DNA of 64,000 bases, from NCBI GenBank assembly GCA_030062745.1, contig CP099848.1, positions 20,385,081 to 20,449,080 of the forward strand. The letters run 5' to 3'. The notes beneath the pieces were generated by a model. It ran no database searches and was not told where the DNA came from. It worked only from the letters and a program-made list of their open reading frames with translations. Within the stretch, counting starts at the first letter, position 1, and each line of letters starts with the position of its first letter. The translations under genes were made by a program, and so were the position numbers. This DNA is from Capitulum mitella (lineage: Eukaryota; Arthropoda; Thecostraca; Pollicipedomorpha; Pollicipedidae). Below are positions 46,390 through 58,620 of this stretch, in pieces.

Positions 46390-49300
46390 TTGAAGCGTAC
46401 TCTTCGATAACTACCGTCTGTGCAGTCCGACACATACTTTAAGAAAACTGGATGGACTCAGTAATGTCGCAGTTTCGGTGTCAGAAGTTCGCCTCGTAAG
46501 GGAACTGCGCAGAGTTGTATAAAGGCTGACCGTATAGACGAATGACACTGCCTCCGCAATTGTAGAACACGCAACGGGAGTTCGACAGTTTACGAGTTAG
46601 CTGTACGCCATGACTGGATGTTTTTTAATGATTCCTGGAAGTAAAAAAATGTATATGCATACATAATGATCCTCGTCACACTATTATTTAACTATAAATA
46701 ACAAACTGCAAAATCATATGCACCTCTGCTCGGAAATTATGTCTCTAAATATACATTACTAAAACACATCAGATTTGGAATGACGTTCTGGAATAATTTT
46801 CTGGCATTGTCTCACTTTTGCACCAGTTCACCAGCCTTGGGATAATTGCTCAGTAAATGTCATGCATAACATATTGATCTTAATTCAATGTTATGTAATA
46901 ATTCAGTAAAGTTCAAACAAAAGCGGATTTTGGAAAACAAAACATCCGTGTCACAGTCATCTGGAAACGTACCAAAGGCCAGCTCGCTAATTCACAAACT
47001 GGGCTCGAGCAAATGCATTGTGTACCACACAAACGTGCTTTGCTTCCCTCTCATGCAAACTGAGTGAATGATTGCGCACTGAATTTTATGTGCCACGATA
47101 GGTTTGCGTATAGCACGGCTCGACAGCTGATAAGTCTCAGACATTTATCATTGGCCCCCATGAGCACATACGATTTCGATCACTGTGTCAAACAACTTTC
47201 ATTCATTTTCCAGTAAGTGTACGTGATTCGAAAGAACAATATATACAAATGTTCGCCAAACGTCACATAGATATTAAATTCAGGAGGAATGTAGCTAACT
47301 CTCATAATGTCAACGGTATTACCTTTTAGACCCTCCTTTTCGCCTTTCACCTGGTTTTCGATGCACCTTCAGCCTCGTTTATCTTGTACTGCATGCGCCA
47401 GCAATGTCTATGAACCTAACATCAAGCAGGCCGGCAGGCTGTGGGCCACGCTTTGGGCCAAGGTCCTAAACACGCTTTGTGAATGGATCTTTGGTTCGTG
47501 TGAGGAATTTCTGGTTGTGCAAAGGCCATGTGCCTTGTACGGTGTTTACCAGGTGCAGTTTAAGTAAGCGTCTCCTCTTATGGCATTTTCACTTACCACA
47601 TGCATATTTAACCAGTACTTAAGTGAGTCTGAAAGTGATGCAGCATGTCAGCATTGTAGGCAAACGGGCGATTTGTTGAATTGTAGTGTATTATGAATCT
47701 CATCATGCACTACCATGAGGTATGAAAATCGTATGTTTTAAAAATGGCCCATTCCTCCTTCACTGTCTCATTACTGAGAAGTAACTACGCATAAAAAACA
47801 ACCATTGTAATTTCTTTAAACACTGTCTTTAAATTGTAATGTGTTGTGGCCTTGTGATATATATGCTGTGCAATACTACATTAGAAATTTATGCTAGACA
47901 AACAAAAAACAACAGTGCTACACTTGTGCTGCAATCCCGAAAGCAAACTTTTTCTTAAGAGACATAAACGCATATCGCTTGACACGTTATACACCATGAA
48001 GTTTTTATTGGCAAAATTACTTTGTCTGACATGTTTTTGTGAAGGTGTTGCCATAATTTTTTCCTACATATAGACGAAAATTCTTGACTCCTGCAGCACA
48101 CTGACTCTGTGAAACCCACATGGATAGATGACAAGGGCTGAAACCTGCATGTCTGTGGAGTCGGAAGTGGCAGCTCTAGCCATTTTCATAACATGACTTA
48201 GTAAATGGTCTGTTGGTATTAGTGTATTACTACATGCAACGGTGAATCTACTATTATTATACATAAGGGTACGCAAGTAAATTTGCTTTACGTCCTTTAT
48301 GAAGGCAATGCATTTTGTTTACATTTTTACTTTTTTCTTCTCCATCGTAGGTTTACCCGTGAAAAGCCAGCTGCTTACCCATAACCGACTCGTTACCTAT
48401 GCCATTTTGCATGGTTGTACACATACCCACGGATTTGCCCATGGAAGACGTGATGACCTCTAAACTGTATGTCATGAGAACTGTAAGTATGAAGCTCAGG
48501 AGATATGAACACAAATTTTTGAGCCATGCCATGGTATTCATAACAGCTTGTTGATAAGTTTCGAGTAATTCTATCGGGTCAGCAGAAATCGGTTTCACAT
48601 GTGGGAACCGTCTCTTCACGACGTATTATGGTCTCGATTCCTTCATTATTTCTACTTGCTTTATCACGCAGATCCATTACCGACTGACACCACTGCAAGC
48701 AGCCGCCACGTCACATGCCGCCAGGGAAAGCAGCCAGTCAGTTGACATAAATATTTACGTAATCAGTTCCAAGACCTTGACATCGATATCTACAAGGCCG
48801 GCTACGTCCACTTCGTGGTCGCCTACCATCACCAGTTTGCTTTTTTAAGCCACATCGCACAAAATTGTGCGTGCGCATAACATTATCAAATCACTATTGT
48901 ACAACCACCTTGTTGATGCTGATGTATGATCTTCATGTCCGTTTCCTTCGTCCAACCCGTAGCTGACGTACATAGAAACCCACAGATCAAAATAGTGCCA
49001 ACTGCCAATGCCCTAATGCAGTGGGACTGCCAGTCCACAGGCGAGTAAATGGGCAGGCCAAGCCTCTTCCAAGTTTTCTTGACAATAATGGCCAATATAA
49101 ACATAATTTGTCTAACCTGACAAAAGCCAGGAACGTATGCGGCCTATGGCTGTGCAAGATGTCAGGAACCCCAAGAGTTTCTTTCTGTGACTTCATTTAC
49201 TCTTCCATTGTGCAACCAAGAGAGACTTTTTCTGACTCACCCAGGGTAGCAAATTTTACAACCGTCTACAGTTTTTTTGAATTCCTTTCTGTCCTCTACA

Positions 49301-49586
49301 GTATTCTTCATTTGAACTCTCTTTCCAAATCCAGCTCTCTGGCTGATAATCTTTTTGCGCTTGCTTATTGGCAGATGATGCAGAATCCATCGGCTTTTCC
49401 AGGAGGAAATGTGAATAAAAATCCCTTATTTTGCCAATACTATGTCCATTTCTTTGCACTTGGAGCTCATCATAGAAAAGGTATTTAGACACGTACGCAA
49501 TGCATTTCGCCACCTTTCCAGACTGCCATCGGTCCATGTAAAACGCACATAGATATTAAGTGTTTTAGTACGATGTTTTTACACAC
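46390..49586. other. AT-rich stretch, nothing recognised
   Basis: No coding, RNA or repeat structure was recognised over 3.2 kb. Frames such as 48353-48619 (minus) and 49021-49488 (plus) show no domain. Confidence 0.35.
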
Positions 49587-49663
49587 AGAATGAAGACAGT
49601 AATGGAATTGAACTATTTCGAATGACAAAAGCAGTAATCGACGGTTTGGCTTTATTATTGCTT

Positions 49664-49690
49664 TCATCAGCAATGCCGGTTTTTTAATTT
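49664..49690 (-). ncRNA. Hammerhead-like motif, left end (mutated)
   Basis: On the minus strand GCTGATGA, a short AAGC/GCC stem region, then CAAAC where a hammerhead needs GAAAC. It is the counterpart of the motif at 51005-51032. Catalysis is unlikely. Confidence 0.35.
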
Positions 49691-49884
49691 GCTTTTTCGA
49701 TGCACGAAAATATGACCACAGCACGTGAAGAACATTACAACACGACATGAAGATTGCAAACGAATAAGTTTAGTATAACGCAGTGTTTGGCAGACGCAGC
49801 TGCACACATCCACCTTGTCCCTCCCCTCTCGCTCCCGTACCTAACACCCTAATTTTAGAATTCACTTTTTATTAGTTACGCCAC

Positions 49885-50277
49885 TTACATGGACAGTTTG
49901 AGAAATCCTTGCGACAGATTTATTTTATGTTCCGTTGCAATATAGGCCGCCTCTACAGCCTTCCTACTTCTTTTATTTAAGCCACCACGCAAAATCGCTG
50001 ATCCAGTCCAGTCTGGTAGGTGATCGTGAATGTACGCATGCATCACAGAAGAATGCGTCGTCCCATGGTTCTTCAAATCAGCTTTGTGTTCCTGAATGCG
50101 CAGTTTTAACCGCCTGCCCGTTCCGCCGAAATAAACCTTATCACAATCCCCACGTGGAATTTTGTACACCACCCTGGAGTCGGTCTCTCCATTTGCATTT
50201 TTTTTGGTTTTCTGGTTTATCATATTGTCCAGTCTCAAGCTCAGATGTGGCCGCCAAATGAATCCGGGAACCCACAA
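49885..50277 (-). pseudogene. GIY-YIG endonuclease domain of a Penelope-like element
   Basis: The endonuclease nicks target DNA to prime reverse transcription. The frame contains VVYKIPRGDCDKVYFGGTGR followed by RLKLRIQEHKADLKNH: the first Tyr, the YFG equivalent of YIG, the catalytic-type Arg and the EHK helix of this family. Most family members have an IPC..C pair; here the first cysteine is Arg. The frame ends KINLSQGFLKLSM, where the family usually continues little further. Upstream frames at 50141-50329 (VPISQLAEEVTKVVGSRIHL) represent the connector. Inactive because the reverse transcriptase is broken. Confidence 0.75.
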
Positions 50278-50391
50278 CCTTAGTTACTTCCTCAGCTAAC
50301 TGGGATATAGGGACAGTGAGGAACATCACCTTTCTCTGTCGTGCACGTGCTACCCTTAGGTGAACTCGCTTGGCCTTTTACCTCAGACTAA

Positions 50392-50940
50392 TTAAAACTC
50401 CCTAAGGGAACCTGAGCTTCCGAAAAGTCCCAGGTATACTATAGCTCCCCACAGTACCTCACTGAGGTACTGTGGGGAACATATCCTATATACACGCAGG
50501 AAAAAAACAAGTACCACCCTTGTTTTTGTTCTTATACTGTGGGCTGAATAAAAATGAACCATATCATCTCTGTTCGCAGGTTTTCTATGAACTGATAATG
50601 TTAATCTCCCTTGCTCCCTCCTAATCAAGACATCCAAAAATGGCATTTCCCATCCTTTTCTTTCTCTGCTGTGAACTGGATCGATTGCTCAACCTTATTT
50701 ATCCTATTAAGTATCCTATTCAAGTCGGTATTTTACCCTACGAAAACAATGATGTCATCAGCATACCTTAGCCATATTGAGTCCTCCCCAGAATCTGCTT
50801 GAAAAAATATTCCTCTAAGGTCTTCATATACAGACTACCAAAGACTGCGCGTAAGGGAGATCCCATAGCCAAACCGCTAACCTGTCTGTACTCCTCATTG
50901 TTGAAACAAAACAGTTAAAATTAATTCATAGACGAACTAG
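50392..50940 (-). pseudogene. Penelope-like reverse transcriptase fragment
   Basis: In one frame the minus strand reads YRQVSGLAMGSPLRAVFGSL (GSPL motif near 50852-50866) and then hits a stop. In the next frame it continues WLRYADDIIVFVG, with the catalytic YADD at 50754-50765. A further frame gives MPFLDVLIRREQGRLTLSVH and YRICSPQYL at 50646-50392. These are reverse-transcriptase motifs in the right order. At least two frameshifts and a stop are visible, and the N-terminal fingers are missing, so the copy is 5'-truncated and dead. Confidence 0.75.
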
Positions 50941-51004
50941 TGCATTCACTTCCTGTGATCACATTTTTGTGCACCTAAAAAAGCAAACTTAAAAATCAGC
51001 AATC

Positions 51005-51032
51005 CTGATGAAGGCAACAATAAAGCTGAAAC
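51005..51032 (+). ncRNA. Hammerhead-ribozyme-like motif, right end
   Basis: CTGATGA at 51005-51011, a weak AGGC/AAGCT stem II, then GAAAC at 51028-51032, the two conserved hammerhead cores in the right order. Penelope terminal repeats are known to carry minimal type I hammerheads. Stem II pairing is imperfect, so activity is doubtful. Confidence 0.45.
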
Positions 51033-51088
51033 GACGATTACTGCTTTTGCCATTCGAAATAGTTTAGCTCCATTATTATGTTCATTCT

Positions 51089-54000
51089 ACGCACATAGAT
51101 ACATAGCTACATACATGCAAAACGGTTTCAACATCCTTCAATTTGGGCAGATTTTACTTGTATTTCTAGCCATAATAAGTCCGCATGACTTCATTCCCTC
51201 GCAAAGTTTCCGTCTGCATAGGGTCTGTATAGTATATCTGTATCTGTACGTTCATGGACGATACCAGGAAAACGACATCTTCTGGTCGAGATGTTTCACA
51301 AAAATTTTTGCATGAGCCGAAACCGAGTATAAGAGTTTTTTGTGAAATGTCGTGGCCGGACTGGTTTGCTTTTGTGGTCAAGTCGTCCTGGTCAAGCCCT
51401 AAAGATATTTCCTGTATGTTTTTTGGAGCTCATGAAATTGATATATGTTATAGCTGCAATGGCTTCAGGTATGCCAAATTGCAGTTTCATAGATATTTTA
51501 AATAGGATTCGAACTTCGTTGATGATGCTGAAAAACCTTAAAGAAATTCATGAATTTCTTTCAGAACTAACAAACCGTGACAAAGAAAACAACCATTGGC
51601 TTAATAAACCGAAGAACAGGTTGACGTTCAACTGAAATGGAAGCAGAGCATCATGAATTATCATGAACATCTTTGAACAATAAACATTATGATCAGTTAT
51701 TTTGGCGGTGACTTTGAAGTATTAAATACAGATGTATTGAGATATGCCTACATGTGCTGTACAGACTCGTAATTTTATATTGTCTTCAGATCAGGAGCGC
51801 AATTTTTCCCCGACCTTTTGCGTCTAATTTGCTAAAAGGATCTAGGCTAAAATATTTACTTACGAAACGGTGTTATTGCTTTTAACTAAAACAGAAATCG
51901 GCAAGTGTAGGATCACATGAAAATTAAGAGATACAAGAAACCGATCCACGAAAACGGCTTGTTCGAAGTTTCTTGGATCGTATGATTACAAACGTTTACA
52001 GTGTTAAATGCACAGAAATCTTTAAGACGGATGGGCCTTAGCCGAAGTATGCTGTGCGCGTTGGCTTCAGGAACGCTTTGATGCCAGCTCTGTGTTTGTG
52101 CGGTGTGGACTGTGAAGATATAACGGCGAGCCAAGGCCACCTCTGAACTTCCCTGAGAGCAGAATAATAAATCACCGGTACAAGCAAGGTTCTCATGTAG
52201 TCATGCCACCACAAAAACAGAAACTATGCCAGATGCCTGTGATTTATTTTCATTGATGGCACTTTTTATGATTCATTTCAAATGATTTTCTTCAACTTGC
52301 ATCCTAACCACTGAAAGTGCTTCATACTTTTGAAGCTGACGTAACCCCGAACGCCAGTTCGTGGATTTCTGCTTGTTTCATTTATAAAACAACTCTCCCA
52401 GTATAAAGCAAATTCTGCTCATTTCCCACTGCCATGGTTGGCATGGTTGGCAACCATGCCAAAAATCTGGTAGCAGATTAATCCCATTTATTACCATGTC
52501 GTTTAGCTCCTCAAGGTCAGTATCTGGTAATGCTAAAATTGTCGCAGATCGGCTTGTTAACATGGTGATTCGTTTAACACGACGACTAGAATGGTCTAGA
52601 TCATTACGAGCGACACCATTGGCCGAATGAGTCCTATTTCTATCAGCGAAAAAAGGAATTGGTTATCCTGCCCGGCCTTATAGCTGGGATTAGTTATGGC
52701 TTTTTATGGCTCTATTTTCATTTTTCATTTGTATGGCTATTATTGATAGGTTAACAGCTTCTCAACTATTGTGCATACCGCGGTGAAGTTTTTGCAGGAA
52801 GATAACGCGATTAGTTAGCATTTAATTTTGCATTTGCAACCATAACTCCTTAGCTTTTGGTTTTTTGACCACTTTATCGTTGCAGGAGTAAGGTTAATAT
52901 GCTTAAGATGCATCAGAAACCCTTCAGGTACTTTTCTACGGTGTTTTCGAACCTCATGAAGATGAAAGGGAACAATATTATGGGCTCTCGTGAAACTAAA
53001 TTTCGCAATTTCTGAGGTGCAGAATGCTGAAACAGACCAGAAACATACATCTGATGATAATGGGAAATGCAGTGAGGGAAAACATATTTCCAAGTATATT
53101 TTTAGCTGTATTTTCATTTTCAAGAGCAACGTGATGGGTCACGTTCGCCATACACTCTTAAGGCGTCCTTCTGCTAAAAATGAAAATAATAATAAAAAAA
53201 TTGTAAAGGTTCTAGTCACGGCCAACGTGACGTATCTGAGCTGAATCCGTATGTGGTGGCTTGCCAGCTGTCCCCTTGGTGAAGCACATGAACGTGGCTT
53301 GGGAAGAAAAACTCACGAAAAAAACAAATATGCCAAGTGAACCGTTCTGACAAGAATAATTGCTGAGTAAGGAAACTTCAGGTGTTCGCAGCAAAACACG
53401 CTCCTGCTGGTAGCCCAAATGAAAAACTTCGGCCCGCAGTGGCGTTACTCGTCTCTTTTTTTACATCATCGCCTTCGGATCCTTGCACTCCATGCCTGAT
53501 GATGGCAGGGAAGGTGTCACAGTTACGTTCGCCCCGGAAGTCGACTTCGCCGAGTCGCTAGAATTACTGTACGGGGCCGCGCCAAGTGTGCCGCCGCCGG
53601 CTCACGGAAAATGCCGGGACAGCTGCCTCACCCCCCTGGTGTCTTGTGCGGCACGTCCGGGGTACGCCTGATGGCTATATCTCGACTCAGAGACGCCTCT
53701 GGGTCGAGACGACTCAGACATTTAGCTCTGGGTGGGCGATAGAGTGGCCAGAAGCGACCGTTCGATTTGGATCGGAAAGTTTTTTTTTCGGAAACGCTCA
53801 CCATTCCTCCACTCAGCTGCTGCCTATTTTGCACCTCTGCCTTCCGCTTTTAATTCTGCTGTGTGGCGATGGTAGTAATTTGAGCCTGTTTCCGACAAGG
53901 CTGCATTGAGGACCCGAGGACCACGACGACGTTCTTGGTCGGAACTGTAGGGTGACACGGCACCTCGAGGTTGTACCTGGAGGGCAACTCTTTGTTACGG

Positions 54001-54364
54001 CGCCAAGTAACGGAATGACTAGGGGCTTTACAGCATGCAGTTCGTGGTGTTAATTTTGTTTTTAGGGGTATTTCTGGGTACTGTCGTGACATGTTAAATT
54101 TCACATCGACTTTTATGTTACTGGTTATGCAATACCTTGAGGGGTCTCACACTTTCAATCACTATTTCCATTTTTATTTATTCATTTGTCTTATTTATTT
54201 AATTATTTTGTCATCTGCAACGCCACGACTTCTAACCAAGAATTAACCCTTGCTTAACTACGAAATGCGGCTTTTCAGAGAAAAGTCCACCTCAGCCCAG
54301 ATACCGTTCAGGGAGATTGCTGATGACTTTCTGGGAGTGGGATTATTTCAATGCAATCTGAGGC
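51089..54364. other. AT-rich stretch, nothing recognised
   Basis: No gene, RNA or repeat family was recognised. Frames such as 51342-51635 and 52815-53129 have no domain. Confidence 0.35.
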
Positions 54365-54840
54365 TGGGCTGTCTTAGGGCTGTCTGACGGGTGGGACTAT
54401 CTCAGCCTGCTTTAAGGGTGGGGCTACCTCAGTGCTGCCTGACGGGGGACTTCCTTCGTAATTACGGGGCGGTCTGGGGGCGGTGCTGTGTGGTCTGAGG
54501 GTCAGACTGTCTGAGGGTGTTACTGTCCCAGAGCGGTCTGAGGGTGGGGTTGTCTGAGAGTGGGACTGTCTCATTATGGGTGATCTGAGGGCCGAACTGT
54601 ATGAGAGTGGGACTGTCTCAGAGTGGTCTGGGGGTGGGACTGTCCGAGTGTGGAAATATCTCAGAGTGGTCTGAGTGTGGGACTTTCTCATCGTGGTCTG
54701 AGGGCCGGACTGTCTGAGGGTGGAACTGTCTCAGAGTGGTCTGAGGATGGGACTGTCTCGGTGTGATCCGAAGGCCGGACCATCTCAGTACGGCCCGAGT
54801 GCAGGACCGTCTCAGTAACAGCAGGACGGTCTGGGGATGG
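54365..54840. repeat. Degenerate minisatellite with 43- and 27-bp spacing
   Basis: Dozens of GTCTGAGGGTGG and GACTGTCTCAG modules. TCTCAG landmarks at 54616, 54659, 54686 and 54729 are spaced 43, 27 and 43 bp. Units recall those at 14649-14976 and the array abuts the next GC-rich island. Confidence 0.75.
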
Positions 54841-55260
54841 GACGGCCGCGCCGCTGCCCCGGCCGACTCCAGGGCAGCGTCCTGGAGCGTCGCCAGCCAC
54901 CGCTCCCGGCCGGACGGACGCGGCCTCTCTCGGAGGCAAACACACGGCTCAATTTGTGGTGCTCACGCCCCCCCCCCGACCCGCCTCGGCCGTCCGCGGC
55001 CCCGGCCCCTCCGGACCCGCCTGCGCCGCGCGGACGGCTGCAGGAGAACAGCGCCGCAGGGGCGGCCATGCATCACAGCTGCCAGGCCGGGACCCGGCGG
55101 TCGCGGCCGCTGACGGACGTGCCCCGGCCGCCGCTGGAGGCGCCTCAGACGCTCCGACAGGGTCGCCGTGCCGCGCGCCCCCGTCTGACGCTGCGGGGCG
55201 GGCGGCGGGTGAGTCCGCGGCCGCCGGCTGCGAGCGGCTGTTGCTGACAAAACGTCCCAG
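54841..55260. promoter_or_regulatory. GC-rich non-coding island 8
   Basis: GC-rich block bounded on the left by the minisatellite. Frames of 85-136 codons on both strands have no domain. Contains a C8 run near 54969. Confidence 0.3.
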
Positions 55261-55639
55261 CGCGACGCCCGCATTTCTTGTGCTAGGTTGTGCTCCTAAC
55301 GTTTAGTGCCATGGGTGCCGTGCGCGTCTTTTTGGTGGGACCCAGGCCTCACCAAAGTTTTGACATTTTGACATTTGCCAGTGCAGCTGCAAGTCCACTG
55401 AGGTGTTCCGCAAGTTCAACAACAACTGCTCCGATCGCTCCGAAATTCGGTTAGGCGAGTTGGTACCCTTTTCACATACTTTTTTAGAGATCTGACGTCA
55501 ACATCTTGGTAGGTCACCGACCTATAAGCTCTTTCTCGAGGGAAGACCTCCGACAAATCGTGATACAGCAAATGTTTTGACCGCATACCGAACGTTTTAA
55601 GTGTCCTGCGATACTCAGACTCAAATGTATGCATGAGTG

Positions 55640-55740
55640 CCATCCACAACGTCAGTGACCTTTGGGTCACTGATGTGACTTGGTGACTTGGGTCTTTACC
55701 TAGTTCAGGGTCATCTGAGGTCAGAATCATAAACAGGAAC
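55640..55740. repeat. AGGTCA-type motif cluster
   Basis: TGACCT near 55657, then GGGTCA and AGGTCA with a 4-bp spacer at 55708-55723. Probably a small fragment of the TTAA-type family. Confidence 0.35.
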
Positions 55741-56325
55741 AGTCATCTGTTCGACCTTTCTTAACCTTGAGAGGCCATCAAGTGATAGTGATCAGAAGCA
55801 CTCATTTGCACGTTAAGGGCACTTCAGTTCTTAATCGTTACGTTTCGTTCTGGCCCCTTGAAAGCGCCCTGTGCGTTGTCCCAGAGGATCACATGGAAAC
55901 GAGAATCAAGTGGCATGATTTCCTTTGAGGTCGCCTGCTAGTTCCCTGTTGGAAATAAATGGTCAAACAGGGCATAATCGTGTATCAAAAGTACACAGCT
56001 ACACGGCGTCGTTGTTTCGTTGCTTTCGCTGCTGCTTATTCATCGAATAGCTATGTGGAAGAAAAAGCTTGCAAGGTGACACACTGTAAATGCATTTACG
56101 TCAAATTTAAAGAACCGAGCCATGTTCTGGGGAAATTTTCACGATTTGGTATCTTGTAATTGCGAAGTTATTAGCCTTCAGAGACCGTCAAGGCTTCACC
56201 GGGCCGGGCTGGGCCGAGCCCTCAGTTTTATTTTTTTCTGCTAGATGAAGCAAGATTCACTCAGCCTTCGGCCTCGCTCGTAACTGTGACATCGCCAAGC
56301 CTCGTGGGTTCAGCTCTGTTAACCC
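55741..56325. other. No gene recognised
   Basis: Contains a GGGCCGGGCTGGGCCGAGCC block near 56201 reminiscent of repeat C. Confidence 0.3.
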
Positions 56326-56329
56326 CGCT

Positions 56330-56720
56330 GCCGGAGCCGCAGGCCAGCCGCGCGGACGCCGGACGCCGCGCCGCCGCCCGGGGCGGTCGCTAAGCTTGAG
56401 CCCGGTCCGTCACGGTCCGTTGCGGGCGCAGCGCGCGGTGTTCGAGCCTCGGCGGCCGGCGGCCGCGCCTGGAGACCGGTCCACTGATAGCCGACGCCAG
56501 CTGCAATTGCCGCCGGGCCGCGCCGACCGCCGCGCTGGTGTCGGGTGACGCGCAGAGATTTGTCGCCGCCGCGCCACCTGCCGGCCGCGGCGGCGTCGGC
56601 CGGAATAATTGAGCGCGCGTTAACCGTGCGCGGATTAATCGCCCCGGGGCAAGACCGGTTCCGGGCGGCCGCGGCCAACAACAACAGGTCGGCGGTGGGT
56701 GGCTGATCCACCGCCGAAGG
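56330..56720. promoter_or_regulatory. GC-rich non-coding island 9
   Basis: GC-rich block with GGAATAATTGAG near 56600, CGTTAACCGTG near 56618 and GGATTAATCG near 56632, again homeodomain-like cores in a CGG-rich setting. Confidence 0.3.
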
Positions 56721-57530
56721 CGCTGCGCTCCACGTCGGTTCCTGCTTGCCTTTGTTGCCGTGGGTCCTCTGGTGGTCGTGACGACAGGGAGGAGGTCGGC
56801 GTCACTGTGGTGCATGCCCTCCGTGGTTCCCAGGTGATGCTTTTGGGTCAGATACTGACGCTGTTTGTGATAGCATCATATCATATCGCTACGCAGTTTA
56901 ATAAATACTTAAAGGGGACGAGTCAGGAAGAATGTGGGACTGACCACCTCCTCTGAAGATTCAGATGGGCCTCACATGCTAAACCGCGGATGAGTAAGAC
57001 GCTAAGGGTTGCCCATAGTCAACTCGATTCAGATCTGGAACATGACGTCTTGAATTTGAATTGAATGAAACCACGTAAACGTTCAGCCAAAAACGAACTC
57101 TCCCATCAAAATATAAGTCGAACGCGCTCAGATCTGCAATGCTGATATGGGTTCATACTATGCATACCGCATGGCTGCAGATGATGAGGTAGACATCATC
57201 TAAATTACACTTTTCAGACGTTGTAAAATTAGGCACAAGACGACGACTGGAAAGAAACGGATTGAAATCCTACTCTTGCTCGCAAATCTCCAGGCAAGAC
57301 CTGTCACCATCGGCTTTCGGAATGTTGCTACAAAATTTACAAAATATTGCGATTTTTGGCTCCAGAAACATTATGACGGGCGTAACAACCTGAAAGACAG
57401 AAAGGGTAACATCTCTACGCCCAGGGGCGAAACTTTTATTTTTTTTCACTGGAGGGTCAAAGTCGAGACTACCGAACCCTCTATCCATAACAGCTAAAAA
57501 ATCCCGGGTCCAAAAATGACGGCGGGGAAG

Positions 57531-58620
57531 GGGGCACTAGGACAAAATGACGAATGCCTTTTTTGGCGAATGCTAGATGGCGAATGCTAAATGGCGACAT
57601 GTAAATGACGAATGGCCAAATGCCTACGTGTAAAAAGGTGACATGCCAAAAAGCCGACTGCTAAACGGCGAACGGCCAAACAATGGTATGAAAAAAAGGC
57701 GGGATGCGAGGATGGCGAACGGCTAAATGACTCATGTCCAAACGGCGACAGATAAAAGAGCTGATATGCTAAAATTGTGACGGTCCAATGGAGGGCGGCT
57801 AAAAGGCAACGTGTAAAACAATCGACATATCAAAATTTTGAATAGATAAATGGCGAAACGGCCGATAAATGGAAAAATGCAAATGGCCGACCCCGTGCCA
57901 GGTCAGCCCTCTGTAGTCAGTTGCCAGCTGGCCACGATATAATAGTTAACCTCCTCCGCGACTCGAACCTGGTGCCACGGCACCGAAGTGTTTGATGTTA
58001 TCCCCAGGCCATGGGGTATTTAGTTTGAAGTTGCTTCCGATGTCCCCCACTTTTTATCATAGAATCTAAAAATGCAGCTAGAAGCGAGGTTGATCGGCAA
58101 TCGAAAGCTCTCGTCATTATCCATCCTCCCACCCCAAAAAATTGTGGATGTTGACCTGTGTCACGTGACAGATACCTAGAGACACATAAAAAATCATTAA
58201 CATCGTCCGTCCGTCCGTCCGTTCCCCCCCCCCCGCCCCTTCTCCCTCTTTGTTGCACGTCAAGGCCGCAGACACGGAGCTAGGTCTGGACTAGATGGCC
58301 GTTTAGTTTTCCGAGCCCCGGTTCGCTGGCATGCCTCCTTTTCGCATGTTGCCATTTTGCCTTTCGCAGTTTAGCCGTTCGCCATTTAGCCATTTGCCAT
58401 TTTGGTACGTCGCCTTTTTTACATGTCTCCATTTTGCCGTTCACCATTTAGCTGTTCGCCACCTTGGTAGGCCGATGTCGCAGTTTTGCCGTTCACCATT
58501 TCGCCAGTCGCCATTTTAACTTGTCACTTTTTTACAAGTCGCCATTGAACACTCGCCATCTAGCATTCGTCAAAAAGACATTCGCCATTTTTACGTTTCG
58601 CCATTTTGTCAAGACACCGG
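57531..58620. mobile_element. Foldback-like element with modular inverted arms (1.1 kb)
   Basis: The left arm (57531-57890) is a string of GGCGAATGCTAAAT, GACGAATGGCC and GGCGACATGTAAA modules. The right arm (58325-58620) is the inverted equivalent (TTCGCCATTTAGC, GCCATTTTGCC, TTTACAAGTCGCC). Outer ends align as CACTAGGACAAAATGACGAA and GTGTCTTGACAAAATGGCGA. The middle has a tRNA-like piece and a CCGT run (58207-58221). No transposase frame. Long arms of short subrepeats are typical of foldback elements. Confidence 0.75.
57950..58020 (-). repeat. tRNA-like SINE remnant inside the foldback element
   Basis: On the minus strand CACTTCGGTGCCGTGGCACC is followed by GGTTCGAGTCGC, a near-perfect B box (57969 down to 57958). 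ATGGCCTGGGGATAAC about 35 bp earlier could be a decayed A box. Confidence 0.3.

Larger units (their letters stand above)
49587..51088 (-). mobile_element. Penelope-like retroelement, decayed, with inverted ends
   Basis: The coding order on the minus strand is reverse transcriptase (about 50940 to 50392), a connector, then a GIY-YIG endonuclease (50277 to 49885), which is the Penelope-like arrangement. The ends at 49587-49675 and 51000-51088 are about 85% alike in inverted orientation (ATTACTGCTTTTG, CATTCGAAATAGTT). Penelope elements often carry extra inverted copies of their terminal repeats. Stops and frameshifts break the reverse transcriptase. Confidence 0.8.
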
